64,000 bases of DNA from Candidatus Eisenbacteria bacterium (GTDB lineage Bacteria; Eisenbacteria; RBG-16-71-46; JACRLI01). A program made the position numbers and the translations under genes. A model generated the notes under the pieces. It searched no databases and was not told where the DNA came from. It worked only from the letters and a program-made list of their open reading frames with translations. The stretch is from contig JACRLI010000015.1 of assembly GCA_016235265.1 (NCBI GenBank), positions 312,401-376,400 of the forward strand, read 5' to 3'. Positions 44,600-53,820 of this stretch are shown piece after piece (position 1 is the stretch's first letter; the number at the start of each line of letters is the position of its first letter).

Positions 44600-46192
44600 C
44601 TACCTTCCTTCCTCGAACTGGGGGTCCAGCCGCAGGACGCAGTCCAGCAGGTCCTTCGCCCAGTCGTAGATGGTGTTGCGCAGGAGCCGTTCTCGCAGGG
44701 CGGCCATGCGACGCCGCGCCTCGGAAGTTGGCGTGGACAGCACCTCGTCCATCGCGTCTGCCACCGCCTCCGTGTCGTAGGGATTCACCAGTGCCGCGGT
44801 GCGGAATTCGCGCGCGGCCCCGGTGAACCGGCTGAGCACGAGGGCGCCCCCCAGGTCGGGCCGGGCCGCCACGTACTCCTTGGCCACCAGGTTCATTCCA
44901 TCGTGCAGGGGCGTGACGGCGGCCACGTTGCCGAGGCGGTACAAGGCCACCACGTCAGCGAAGTCCAGGTCGTGCTTGATGAGGTGCAGGAAGGGGCGGC
45001 CCACGGACCCGAAGTCGCGGTTCAGACCCTGCGCCAGGGCCTCCACGCGGGCAGTCAGCTCCCGGTACTCGGGCAGCTCCACGCGGGTCGGCACGCCCAC
45101 CTGCACGAACTGCAGCGACCCACGCCAGCGGGGATATTTCTCCAGCAGGCGCCGCAGGGCCTGGAACCGCTCCGGGATGCCCTTCGTGTAATCGAGCCGG
45201 TCCACCCCGAGCGCGACCGGCCCCGGTCCCAGGCCGAGCCGTTCGCGCCAGCGCGCCGTGGCGGCGCGGCAAGCGGCGCCCGAAGAATGCCGGGCGATCC
45301 CGTCCACGTCGGTGCCGATCGGGAAGGCCCGGATGCGCGTGGTGTGCCCGCGGCGGTCCACGGTCATCCGCGCGAAATCCACGCGCGCCTCCAGTTCGGA
45401 AGCCACGGTCTCCAGGAAGCTCATGCCATGCTCGCGCAGGTGGAACCCCAGAACGTCGTTGGCGAGCAGTCCGTCCAGCAAAGCCTCCTTCCAGGGCAGG
45501 ACCCGGAAGACATCCGGCCCGGGCCATGGAATGTGCCAGAACAGGGCCACCCGCAGATCGGGGCGTTCCGCCTTGATGTACCCGGCGCACATCGCCAGGT
45601 GGTAGTCCTGGAGCAGCACCACGCCGGGGTCGCGCCCCACCTCCTCGAGCGCCGCGCGCGCGAATCGGCGGTTCACCTGCCGGTAGCTCTCCCAGTCCAG
45701 TTCATCCAGGCGGGGGCGGACGAAGACGAGGTGCGAGAGGGGCCAGAGTGCGCCGTTTGCGAACCCGGCGTAGTAACGGCGCACGTCGCCTTCGCTCAAC
45801 CACTGCCTCGCGAGCGTGTAGGCCGGCCCGTCTTCAGGCACCGCGAGTCTCCCGCGCTTGTCGGAGTACTCCTCGTCGGCGTCCCCGGAGCCGTGGGCCA
45901 CCCAGGTGCCTCCGGTGGCGCGCAGGACCGCATCCAGCGCGACCACGAGACCTCCGGGATTGCGGTTCATCCGCACTCCCCCGGGGCCCCGCCGGTGCGA
46001 GTAGGGCTCGCGATTGGAGACCACCACCAGCCGATTTCCGGACAGGGCGTCCCGCGCCCAGACGCGGAGCGACTCTGCATCCATAAGATCGCGGCTCGAA
46101 TGCAGCAGCAGCTGTCGGTCCGCCGCCAGGCCCAGGGCATCGCTCAGCCGCGCACCCAGGCTGGTGCCGGATCGCTGCACTCCCTGTTCCAT
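44600..46192 (-). CDS. otsA: Trehalose-6-phosphate synthase OtsA (GT20)
   Basis: OtsA makes trehalose-6-phosphate from nucleotide-activated glucose and glucose-6-phosphate. The 530-residue protein has the GT20 landmarks: LVVVSNREPYSHRR and the NPGGLVVALD loop near the N-terminus, VLLQDYHLAMCAGYIK, and ALFWHIPWPGPDVFRVLPW. It also has FHLREHGMSFLETV, the donor-site segment GVDRLDYTKGIPERFQAL and the final PLHDGMNLVAKEYVAAR. It follows otsB by 3 bases. The N-terminus has about 50 extra residues before the first conserved strand. Confidence 0.94.
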   Translation of the reverse strand: MEQGVQRSGTSLGARLSDALGLAADRQLLLHSSRDLMDAESLRVWARDALSGNRLVVVSNREPYSHRRGPGGVRMNRNPGGLVVALDAVLRATGGTWVAHGSGDADEEYSDKRGRLAVPEDGPAYTLARQWLSEGDVRRYYAGFANGALWPLSHLVFVRPRLDELDWESYRQVNRRFARAALEEVGRDPGVVLLQDYHLAMCAGYIKAERPDLRVALFWHIPWPGPDVFRVLPWKEALLDGLLANDVLGFHLREHGMSFLETVASELEARVDFARMTVDRRGHTTRIRAFPIGTDVDGIARHSSGAACRAATARWRERLGLGPGPVALGVDRLDYTKGIPERFQALRRLLEKYPRWRGSLQFVQVGVPTRVELPEYRELTARVEALAQGLNRDFGSVGRPFLHLIKHDLDFADVVALYRLGNVAAVTPLHDGMNLVAKEYVAARPDLGGALVLSRFTGAAREFRTAALVNPYDTEAVADAMDEVLSTPTSEARRRMAALRERLLRNTIYDWAKDLLDCVLRLDPQFEEGR

Positions 46193-46195
46193 GGT

Positions 46196-47041
46196 TCAGT
46201 CCCCTTCCCGCGCGTGGGCCAGTCCGCGCCGCCCCGTGAATGCCGCGGAGCGGAGCTGACGCGCCACGCGCCACAGGAACTCCGCGAGGTCCCCGGGGGA
46301 AGGCACGCGGAATTCGGTTCCGGGCAGCGCGCGACGGCCCACGCTGATCGCAAGGCCGCCAGCTGCCCGCACCTGCTCGAACGCATCGATGTCGTTGGTG
46401 TCGTCGCCGGCGTACAGCGCGATGTCGGCCGGCGCATGGCGCCATTGCCGCAGGAGTTGGCGCAGGGCCCGGCCCTTCCCCGCCGCCGCGGGCATCCATT
46501 CGAAGCACCGCCGGCATCGGACCCAGCGGCCCGACTCGACACGTCCGGACCCGAGCGACGCCGACATCCGCACCAGGTCCCGCGCAAGGTCGTCGCGCTG
46601 CGCGATCGTCAGCCGGGACACGTGCACGCACAGCCCCGCGGGCTTGACCTCCATTCGTGCGGGAGGGTGCCGCAGGACCAGGTCCCGCACCGCCTCGACC
46701 AGGACGGGCTCGGGCGGCACGAATCCCGGGAGCGGAAGCGCCGCTCCCAGGTGGACTCGCTCGAGCCCGTTGCTCGCCACCAACTCCACCCCGTCCAGGT
46801 TGACGGCACGGGCGAGGTCCGCGGCGCCGCGGCTGCTCAGGATGCCAACATGCACGCCACGAGTATCGAGAAGGGTCTCCAAGGTCAGGCGGGCAAGACC
46901 GTCCAGCCGTGCCCCTCCCGGGTCCGGGGCGAAGGCCACCAGGGTCCCGTCGAAATCCAGGACGGCGCACAGCCGACCCCGGGCGCCCGTGCGCCGCACG
47001 ATCCGCTCGAACGCGACCCGCATTCCGGCATCCGGGCTCAT
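46196..47041 (-). CDS. otsB: Trehalose-6-phosphate phosphatase OtsB (HAD family)
   Basis: OtsB removes phosphate from trehalose-6-phosphate. The 281-residue protein has the HAD nucleophile motif LDFDGTLVAFAPDPG near residue 28, motif II in VGILSSRGAADL, a cap region with HPPARMEVKPAGLCVH, and motif IV in LYAGDDTNDIDAFEQ. The ATG at 47041 has GGGAGGAG upstream. It is the first gene of the coupled operon otsB-otsA-channel-DUF5752-treT. Confidence 0.92.
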   Translation of the reverse strand: MSPDAGMRVAFERIVRRTGARGRLCAVLDFDGTLVAFAPDPGGARLDGLARLTLETLLDTRGVHVGILSSRGAADLARAVNLDGVELVASNGLERVHLGAALPLPGFVPPEPVLVEAVRDLVLRHPPARMEVKPAGLCVHVSRLTIAQRDDLARDLVRMSASLGSGRVESGRWVRCRRCFEWMPAAAGKGRALRQLLRQWRHAPADIALYAGDDTNDIDAFEQVRAAGGLAISVGRRALPGTEFRVPSPGDLAEFLWRVARQLRSAAFTGRRGLAHAREGD

Positions 47042-47709
47042 CGGGTTCTCCTCCCGCGGCCTGCGGGAGGGCGCGACAACGTCCTGGCCGGGGTGTCCGG
47101 GAATCGCGGGCCGAAGGGCCCCGGCCGTCGGTGGGTTCGGGTGGAAGCGAAACAGCCTCGCAGGATCCCTGCACGGCGCGCGTCTCACCCGGCTCCCGCC
47201 CTGGGGCCCCCGGCCGCGATGTCTCGGGCAGCTGCCGCGCTCTCCGGACCGGCCGCCGGGGATGGGGATCCCGCGGGTTCAGCCGGCACCAGGGCAGTTT
47301 GTAGAATCTCCCGCCTGCCCGGGCGGTTCATTCCATGCTCCCCACACGCACGAATGCATTCTCACTTGGTATCCCGTTGCGCGGGTTCACAGTCTGGCGC
47401 GCGGGACTGGGGAAGCGGCCTGGGCGTGCCGCCGTCTTCCCCGAGGAACCGCAATTGTCATGCCAGCGAAACTCCGAGGGACGGCCGCACATTCCTCATC
47501 GCGGTTCCGGCACCTGCCGGTTCCATGGATCCGGAAGCGCGCGCACCGCATCTCATCAGTGCACCTGTCGTCGCCGCGGCCATCCACGGCCCGTCGCGCC
47601 GACCGGTTGCCCACCAATCCTCGTGGGCGCCTTTCGCGCCGGCCGACCGCCGCAGGATTCGAGACGAACCGCGGACCCGCAGCCCCAGACTGGGAAGGAA
47701 CGTAGCGCC
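47042..47709. other. 668-base divergent intergenic region, no gene recognised
   Basis: Separates otsB from the BBE oxidoreductase. It must hold both promoters, but I see no convincing -10/-35 pair, RNA gene or repeat, and the long open frames here lack protein character. Confidence 0.4.
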
Positions 47710-49104
47710 ATGGCCATCGCACTCACCGACACTGCCCTCGGAAGTCTCCGCGAGACGATGAGCGGAACGGTTATCTCACCCGCGGACAAGACTTACGACG
47801 AGGCGAGGAAGATCTGGAATGGCGACGTGGACCGGCGGCCGGCCGTGATCGCCCGTTGCGCCAGCGTGGAGGACGTGCGGGCCGCCCTGGCCTTCGGACG
47901 CTCCCGGGGGCTGCAGATCGCGGTCAAGGCCGGCGGGCACAGCCTGCCGGGCCACTCGCTCGCGGACGACGCCCTGCTCATTGACCTGCGCCCGATGAAC
48001 AAGGTCTCGATCGACGCCACGGCGCGCCGCGCCACCGTCCAGGGTGGCGCGATCTGGTCCGAGGTGGATGTCCCGGCGCAGGAGCACGGGCTCGCAGTGA
48101 CGGGCGGGCACGTGACCCACACCGGCGTCGCGGGACTGACACTCGGCGGCGGCATCGGCCACATCATGCGAAAGTTCGGCCTGGTCGTGGACAACCTGCT
48201 GTCGGCGCAGATCGTGACCGCCGACGGCCGCGTGCTGAAGGCGAGCGAGAAGGAGAACCCGGACCTCTTCTGGGCGATCCGGGGCGGCGGTGGGAATTTC
48301 GGCATCGTCACGGAGTTCGAGTTCCGGCTCGCGCCCCTGGGGCCCACCGTGCTCGGCGGCCTGGCTTTCTGGGCCCCGGAGAAGGGCCCGGAACTGATGC
48401 GACGCTACCGCGAGTTCTGCAAGACCGCTCCCGACGAGGTAACCACCCTGCTGGTTCACCTGTGCGCCCCGCCGTTCGACTTCGTCCCCAAGGACGTGCA
48501 GCACAAGCCCGGGTACGCGCTGGTCGTGGCCGGCACCGATGTGGCGGTGGCCGAGCGCGCCGTGAAGGAGATGCGGTCGTTCGCCCCCCCGCTCTTCGAT
48601 GTCATCGGGCCGATGCCCTACCTCGCCCTGCAGGGGATGTTCGACCCGGCGCTGCCGCACGGCACGCAGACCTATCTCAAGGGCCACTACCTGCAGGAGA
48701 TGAGCGACGACGCGATCCGGGTGATCCACGAGCGGGCGGCGAAGATGCCTGCCGGGCGATCCCAGGTGTTCATCGCGCAGATGGGCGGGGCCGTGGCCCG
48801 CGTGGCGGACGAGGCCACCTCGTTCGGCGGCCGTGACGCGGCGTTCCAGACGTTCGCGATCGGGATCTGGGAAGACCCCGCGGACCGGACTGCGACCGTG
48901 GACTGGGTGCGCGGCTACTGGGATGCGATGCAGCCATACGCACACGGTGCCTACGTCAATCTCTCCAGCGAGCAGGACCAGGCGTCGCTCCGCACCACCT
49001 ACGGCGACGCGAAGTTCGCGAGGCTCCAGCGCATCAAAGCGAAGTACGATCCGGAAAACGTCTTCCGGCTGAACCAGAACATCGAACCGGCGAAACTCGG
49101 GTGA
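47710..49104 (+). CDS. FAD-linked BBE-type oxidoreductase
   Basis: A flavoprotein of 464 residues in the berberine bridge enzyme/PCMH group. The FAD-binding PP-loop is visible as AVKAGGHSLPGHSLADDALL near residue 78; its His is the usual covalent flavin site. GVAGLTLGGGIGHIMRKFGL is the second conserved segment, and IRGGGGNFGIVTEFEFRL the third. The C-terminal BBE domain ends KYDPENVFRLNQNIEP. It probably oxidises a sugar or small alcohol; the substrate is unknown. GGAAGGAA lies upstream of the start. The VOC gene follows by 79 bases. Confidence 0.9.
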   Translation: MAIALTDTALGSLRETMSGTVISPADKTYDEARKIWNGDVDRRPAVIARCASVEDVRAALAFGRSRGLQIAVKAGGHSLPGHSLADDALLIDLRPMNKVSIDATARRATVQGGAIWSEVDVPAQEHGLAVTGGHVTHTGVAGLTLGGGIGHIMRKFGLVVDNLLSAQIVTADGRVLKASEKENPDLFWAIRGGGGNFGIVTEFEFRLAPLGPTVLGGLAFWAPEKGPELMRRYREFCKTAPDEVTTLLVHLCAPPFDFVPKDVQHKPGYALVVAGTDVAVAERAVKEMRSFAPPLFDVIGPMPYLALQGMFDPALPHGTQTYLKGHYLQEMSDDAIRVIHERAAKMPAGRSQVFIAQMGGAVARVADEATSFGGRDAAFQTFAIGIWEDPADRTATVDWVRGYWDAMQPYAHGAYVNLSSEQDQASLRTTYGDAKFARLQRIKAKYDPENVFRLNQNIEPAKLG

Positions 49105-49183
49105 CCGTGCGGATGCGGTCGTGACCGCGCCCAGGACTCCCACACATTTCCCGTAGGCGGAATTCCACCCGCAGGAGGCACCC

Positions 49184-49672
49184 ATGGCACCCGCGAAGCG
49201 ACACCTCCCCGAGGGCTACCACACGGTGACGCCCATCCTCACACTCGAAGACTGCGCGGCTGCGCTCGACTGGTACGGCAGGGCCCTCGGCGCGGAAGAT
49301 GTCGCCAAGAGCCTGGGGCCCGACGGAAAGGTCATGCACGCGGAATTTCGAATCGGCGCTTCCAAGCTCATGGCGCACGACACCATGATGGGCGGCAGGG
49401 GCCCCAGGGGATTCGGCGGCTCTCCCATGGCGCTGTGGATCTACGTGGAGGATTGCGACGCTCTCTTCCAGCGCGCCGTCGCGGCGGGCGCGACCGTGGT
49501 CCGGCCCGTGGAGGACCAATTCTGGGGTGACCGCTGCGGAACGCTGAAGGACCCGCACGGGTACGCGTGGACCGTGGCGACGCACAAGGAGGACCTCAGC
49601 CGGGCCGAGATGGACGCACGGGCGGCCGAGTTCTTCAAGAACTTCGCCCCGGCCGGCAAGGGCGGCTCGTAG
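49184..49672 (+). CDS. VOC (glyoxalase/bleomycin-resistance) family protein, PhnB-like
   Basis: A 162-residue single-domain VOC protein. It begins with TVTPILTLEDCAAALDWYGRALGAED, the usual first beta-alpha-beta unit, and ends with VVRPVEDQFWGDRCGTLKDPHGYAWTVATH, typical of PhnB-like proteins. Some metal-ligand positions (H of the first strand, E in QFWG/TLKD region) are not clear, so activity is uncertain. GCAGGAGG precedes the ATG. A strong hairpin follows. Confidence 0.85.
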   Translation: MAPAKRHLPEGYHTVTPILTLEDCAAALDWYGRALGAEDVAKSLGPDGKVMHAEFRIGASKLMAHDTMMGGRGPRGFGGSPMALWIYVEDCDALFQRAVAAGATVVRPVEDQFWGDRCGTLKDPHGYAWTVATHKEDLSRAEMDARAAEFFKNFAPAGKGGS

Positions 49673-49679
49673 CGGGCCT

Positions 49680-49719
49680 CCAGGGGCGTGCGTGGAGCCA
49701 CCTTCACTCACGCCCCTGG
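49680..49719. terminator. Hairpin after the VOC gene
   Basis: A perfect 11-base stem, CCAGGGGCGTG with its complement, around an 18-base loop. It begins 8 bases after the stop. Confidence 0.6.
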
Positions 49720-49725
49720 ATCGCC

Positions 49726-49887
49726 TCACCGGAGCATCAGCATCTTCCTGTTGGACTCGAAGTCGCCGATCTTCAGGAGGTAGAAGTACACGCCCGAGGC
49801 CAATCGGGCGCCGTCGGAGTCCCGGCCGTCGAACGGCACCGCATACTCCCCCGCATCCTGCCTCGAATTTGCCGGATGGTCGGTGTG
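49726..49887 (-). pseudogene. Orphan FlgD-type sorting tail
   Basis: An open frame ending ...YAVPFDGRDSDGARLASGVYF followed by YLLKIGDFESNRKMLMLR and a stop is a clear FlgD/T9SS-like C-terminal tail without a passenger. It follows directly, and in the same frame, the TAG of the porin-like gene. It is most likely the remnant of a deleted secreted-protein gene. Stop readthrough is a less likely alternative. Confidence 0.65.
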
Positions 49888-51141
49888 CTAGAACGCCAGC
49901 GACACCTGCGCGCCGAAGAGCTCGTCCACCTTGTCAGGATCGCCGTCCTCCCAGCCCCGGGCCACGTTCTTCTGGTAGACCAGCTTGGCCAGGGACCTGC
50001 GCGCGATGCGGCAGCCCAGCCCGTACTCCGCGCGGCGGCGGTTGTAGTCCCACGGGTAGGATTCACCGTTGGATTCCTGCAGGCGCGTGAAGTCCATGCG
50101 ATCCCACCGGGCGGCCACGTAGAAGCCCAGCGGCAGCACGTACCTGCCCTCGAGGCTGTAGCCGCTCACACCCAGATCGCCCAGCGCGGGGGTCTGCCAG
50201 GTGGAGTGGAATGCCTCGCCGCGCATCTCGGCGTGCTGGATCTCGAATTCGGCGTCCGCCAGCACCAGCCGCTGATCATAGTCGGTTACCTTGCGGCCGG
50301 CCGGCAGGGCGGCCGCGACGGCATCCGAGAGATACGGCCCGCGCGAGCCCGAGAGACCCACGCGGACGCCCGCAACCGGCATGAGGCCCAGCCGGCCGAG
50401 AATCGTCTTTCCGCCGTTCTCGTCCGCGCCCGGGTTGGGGCGGCCCGGGGTGCCGTTCACCATTCCCAGGGTCAGCTCGAGAGGTCGCGCGCTGCCGGTG
50501 AGGAGCACGCCGAAGTCCCACCACGTATCGTACAGCACGGTCATTCCCGGGAGCGCGGCCGGCGCGCTCGAGCCGTAGCCGCCACTTCCCGGACCCGGAT
50601 TGGCGTAGCTCACGCCATAGGGACCGCGCCCGGCCTGGTTCAGCAGGATGTCCGCATTCGCCGGAAGCTGGTCCCAGCGCAGGCTGGTGTGGTACTGGTG
50701 GAAGAGCGGCAGGCCCATGAGCGGATTGCGATTCGAATATGTCCGCGGCCCGAGGGCCCCTATCAGCCAGGGCACCTTCCCCGCCAGCAGGTGCACGTCG
50801 CGCTCGTCGCGGGGCGTCCACTTCATGTAGGCGCCCACCACCAGCGGACCGCGGTTCTCGTCGTATCGGAACTCGCTGTAGGCTTCGAGCCGCTCCGAAA
50901 CGCGGCCGTCGGCGAACAGGGTCAGGCGGTAGGGATCGAACGGAGAGTCGTTCCGGTTCAGCACCAGCGCGTTGCCGCGGCTGGTCAGCGCGAGGTCCAG
51001 CAGCCCGCGCAGCTCGATGTCCGCGGCGCCCGCGCCGCGGGCGAAGGTGCACAGGGCCAATCCAGCCAGGCCCAGCGGGACCAGTGCGGCCAGGGCCAAC
51101 GAGGGCAGCCGGAGGCACGTACCACGAGGGTGGTCGTTCAC
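49888..51141 (-). CDS. Outer-membrane porin-like barrel in a sensor-kinase operon
   Basis: A 417-residue exported protein. A signal peptide (ALAALVPLGLAGLALCTFARGAGA) is followed by strands of a large barrel (IELRGLLDLALTS, LEAYSEFRYDENRGPLVVGAYMKW, YSLEGRYVLPLGFYVAARWDRMDF, YGLGCRIARRSLAKLVYQKNV) and the terminal Phe in AQVSLAF. A 16- to 18-stranded porin is plausible. The GTG start overlaps the histidine kinase stop (GTGA), so it is co-translated with the sensor. The substrate is unknown. Confidence 0.78.
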   Translation of the reverse strand: MNDHPRGTCLRLPSLALAALVPLGLAGLALCTFARGAGAADIELRGLLDLALTSRGNALVLNRNDSPFDPYRLTLFADGRVSERLEAYSEFRYDENRGPLVVGAYMKWTPRDERDVHLLAGKVPWLIGALGPRTYSNRNPLMGLPLFHQYHTSLRWDQLPANADILLNQAGRGPYGVSYANPGPGSGGYGSSAPAALPGMTVLYDTWWDFGVLLTGSARPLELTLGMVNGTPGRPNPGADENGGKTILGRLGLMPVAGVRVGLSGSRGPYLSDAVAAALPAGRKVTDYDQRLVLADAEFEIQHAEMRGEAFHSTWQTPALGDLGVSGYSLEGRYVLPLGFYVAARWDRMDFTRLQESNGESYPWDYNRRRAEYGLGCRIARRSLAKLVYQKNVARGWEDGDPDKVDELFGAQVSLAF

Positions 51142-52964
51142 GCCGCATTCTCCTCTTCCATGAGTACCGCCGCCGGCAGGCGCACCGTGAACGTGCTGCC
51201 CTGCCCCGGCGCGCTCACCACTTCGATGCTGCCTCGGTGCGCCTCCACGATGCCGCGCGCGATCGTGAGCCCCAGTCCCATCCCCGCCGAACAGAACTCC
51301 AGGGTGTCCGAGGAGTGGTGCTGCAGCGAGTCCCGCAGCGACAGTGGCCGCTCGAACACTTCGCGCTGCTTCCCGGGTGCGATGCCGATGCCGGTGTCCC
51401 GGACCGCGATCCACACGCCGCTCCCGGCACATCCCGCTTCCACCTCCACCCTGCCCCCGTCCGGCGTGAACCGGATGCCGTTGCGCACCAGGTTGCCCAC
51501 CGCCTGCACCAGGCGCGGCCCGTCCACGCGCAGGGGCGCTGGCGCGAGGACCGCCCGGAGACTGACCTCCACCTCCCGGCCCGGAGCCACCGCCCGCGAG
51601 GCGGCGATGGCCTCCCGCAGCAGCGCGCTCAGATCGTGCTCGCCCGGCTCCAGCACCAGTTCCTCGCGCTCGATCTGGGACATCCGGGTGGCGTCCTCGG
51701 CGATCCGGGTCAGCGCGGCGGTGCTCTTTCCGATCGCCCTCACGGCTTCCTGCTGCGGGTCCGACAGGGGACCCAGCACGCCCCCCGCCAGCAGTTCCTG
51801 GAAGCCCTGGATCACCGAGATGGGTGTGCGCAGCTCGTGCGACGCCACGCTCAGGAAGTCGGTCTTGATGCGCATCACCTCCTCCAGGCGCGCCACGTGC
51901 TCCTGCTGGTGTCGGCGCATGTCGAGGAAGCGGTCGGCCAGGTAACGGATCTCGTCGCGGGAACGCACGCGGATGGGGAACTCGTAGTTGCCGCGCTCCA
52001 TCTCCATCGCGCCACGCACGATCTGCCCGATGGGCGTGAGGATGCCGCGAGAAAGCAGCAGGCTCGCGGCCAGCGCCGCCAGCACGGCGAAGAGCCCCAG
52101 CAGCTCCAGTTGCCCCTGGATCCGCCTCAGGAATGCCGTTTCGGCGTCCAGCGAGCGCTGCAGGGCGTAGTACTGGCCTCCGGAGGGCCCCGATCCCGGG
52201 ATGGCCCGGGCCAGGGTGAGGTAGCGCTGCCCGTGCCCCTGGAGCGCGTACGGGCCGTCGGTGGCGCGCCTCGAGCCACGGGAGACGGCCGCCGCGCCGA
52301 GCGTGGTCCTGAGCGCCTCGCGATCCGCCGGCTCGCGCAGCGTGCTCCCGCTGACGATCCCGTTGAATACAAAGGTCACTTCGCTCCGGGTCAGCGTGCG
52401 CAGTTGCTCGGCCAGCGACTGGCCGATGCGCATGCCCACCACCAGCACGCCGGCCACGCGGCCGCTCACCAGGACTGGGGTGGCGGTGAGCTGGAACGGC
52501 GAGGCCCCGCGCAGCGCCACCCCCGAGGCAGGTGCGCCGGACAGCGCCGCACGCACCAGTGCCGCAGGCGCTCCCCCCTCGCGCGAGCCCAGCCCCTCGG
52601 AGGCCAGCGGCTGGCCCCGGTCGTCCAGCACGTCGAAGACATCCGTGCGGGTGACGGCGTTGAAGTCGCGGGCCACCCCGGCCACCGTGGCGTCGAACTC
52701 AGCGGTGCGCTCCTCCCGCGGCACGGTGAGCATCGCGAAGAACTTCGGGTCCCTTACGATCACCTGGCCGTCCACCGCCAGCTGCGTGGCGCGCGCGGCC
52801 AGCATCTGCTCGAAGACCGCCGCGGCGCGGGCCAGGTCCTCGTTGGTGTTGCGGCCCACCTGCCGGGACACGTTGCGGTTCACGATCCACAGGGGCGGGA
52901 CCGTGAGCGCCAGGAGCGGCAGGACCGCGAAGGCGAGGATCTTCCACCGCAGCGAGAAACGCAT
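51138..52964 (-). CDS. Transmembrane sensor histidine kinase with Cache-like domain
   Basis: A 608-residue sensor kinase. A first TM helix (ILAFAVLPLLALTVPPLWIV) precedes a periplasmic double-Cache-like region (PFQLTATPVLVSGRVAGVLVVGM). The second TM helix is LLGLFAVLAALAASLLLSRG. HAMP follows, then HisKA with the phospho-His in VASHELRTPISVIQG, an N box NLVRNGIRFT and G boxes IAVRDTGIGIAPG and GMGLGLTIARGI. No response regulator is adjacent. It is flanked and overlapped by genes for a cupredoxin-like exported protein and a porin, which suggests it senses their metal or ligand. Confidence 0.9.
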   Translation of the reverse strand: MRFSLRWKILAFAVLPLLALTVPPLWIVNRNVSRQVGRNTNEDLARAAAVFEQMLAARATQLAVDGQVIVRDPKFFAMLTVPREERTAEFDATVAGVARDFNAVTRTDVFDVLDDRGQPLASEGLGSREGGAPAALVRAALSGAPASGVALRGASPFQLTATPVLVSGRVAGVLVVGMRIGQSLAEQLRTLTRSEVTFVFNGIVSGSTLREPADREALRTTLGAAAVSRGSRRATDGPYALQGHGQRYLTLARAIPGSGPSGGQYYALQRSLDAETAFLRRIQGQLELLGLFAVLAALAASLLLSRGILTPIGQIVRGAMEMERGNYEFPIRVRSRDEIRYLADRFLDMRRHQQEHVARLEEVMRIKTDFLSVASHELRTPISVIQGFQELLAGGVLGPLSDPQQEAVRAIGKSTAALTRIAEDATRMSQIEREELVLEPGEHDLSALLREAIAASRAVAPGREVEVSLRAVLAPAPLRVDGPRLVQAVGNLVRNGIRFTPDGGRVEVEAGCAGSGVWIAVRDTGIGIAPGKQREVFERPLSLRDSLQHHSSDTLEFCSAGMGLGLTIARGIVEAHRGSIEVVSAPGQGSTFTVRLPAAVLMEEENAA

Positions 52965-52966
52965 GC

Positions 52967-53635
52967 TCAGTAGCCCAGGCTCACGGTCGCCTCACCGGTC
53001 TCGGTCACCACCACGTCGCAGCCCGTCTCGGGAAGGTCGGGGTGCCACACCTTCACGCGATAGCGGCCCGCCGGGACCCCGGCGATGGCGAAGGCGCCCG
53101 ACGCGTCCGGCCGGGCGTAGCAGTGATGCGGCAGCACCAGGACGAACGCTTCCATGTCGGAGTGGATGTCGCAGTACACCTTGACCAGGCCTTCGCGCGA
53201 GAACGTCACCTGCCGGGAATGGCCGCGCGGGTACTTGCCCAGGTCGAACCGCCGGGTGGGCGAGACGCTGAAAACGTTGTGGAAGATGGGGTCCATGTTC
53301 GGGAAGTCCACTGCCCCGCCGCGCGCCACCACCACCACGCGCGGGACGAAGGCCTGGCTCTTCTGGCTCAACCGGGGCACCGGCGCCCCGGGCTCCGCGG
53401 CAGGGCCGGCGCCAGGGGGCAAGCCGTCGAGGTAGATGACCGCGTCGGCCAGCTGGCCGCGCGCCGGGGAGTGGCATCCGGGCATCGCCCTGGCGCTGCC
53501 GGGATACGGATTGAACGCGGCGGGCGCGGCCGCCTGCATTTGCTGCGGGATGCGCAGCACGCCGCGGACGGTGCCCGAGAGGGCCGGCGCCGGGAGGAAT
53601 GCGATGGCCGCCACTGCCAGGATGGAAATGCGCAT
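52967..53635 (-). CDS. Exported cupredoxin-like protein with carboxypeptidase-regulatory fold
   Basis: A 222-residue exported protein. The signal is MRISILAVAAIAFLPAPALS. The central domain has type-1 copper-like ligands in order: H in PIFHNVFSVS, then C, H and M in VKVYCDIHSDMEAF. The C-terminal GAFAIAGVPAGRYRVKVWHPD is the CarboxypepD_reg-like beta-sandwich. Similar proteins are sometimes labelled methylamine utilisation proteins, but I would not infer that pathway. It is the first gene of the three-gene sensor-kinase operon. Confidence 0.8.
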   Translation of the reverse strand: MRISILAVAAIAFLPAPALSGTVRGVLRIPQQMQAAAPAAFNPYPGSARAMPGCHSPARGQLADAVIYLDGLPPGAGPAAEPGAPVPRLSQKSQAFVPRVVVVARGGAVDFPNMDPIFHNVFSVSPTRRFDLGKYPRGHSRQVTFSREGLVKVYCDIHSDMEAFVLVLPHHCYARPDASGAFAIAGVPAGRYRVKVWHPDLPETGCDVVVTETGEATVSLGY

Positions 53636-53776
53636 AAAGATGCGTGTTTCCCGTGCCCAGGGGGCTGGGCGGTAGGTGGATCCGGCGGCCTTCGAGGCAG
53701 GTTCGGCGAGGTTGGGGTGGTACTTAAGGCGTAGTTGGCGGTGGAAACGTGAGGCCAGGGCAGACCCGGCACGGCC

Positions 53777-53806
53777 CCCTCCCGGGGGAGTGCCCCCCCG
53801 GGAGGG
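53777..53806 (-). terminator. Hairpin after the VOC remnant
   Basis: A 12-base stem, CCCTCCCGGGGG with its complement, 15 bases past the stop of the remnant. No T tract. Confidence 0.55.
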
Positions 53807-53820
53807 ATCCGATTGCCGGA

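Noticed and set aside
44255..47761. Open frame of 1168 codons on the + strand opposite the trehalose operon
   Set aside because: Antisense shadow of otsB, otsA and the channel gene. High GC removes stop codons from other frames; the translation is low-complexity His/Gly/Arg-rich with no domain.
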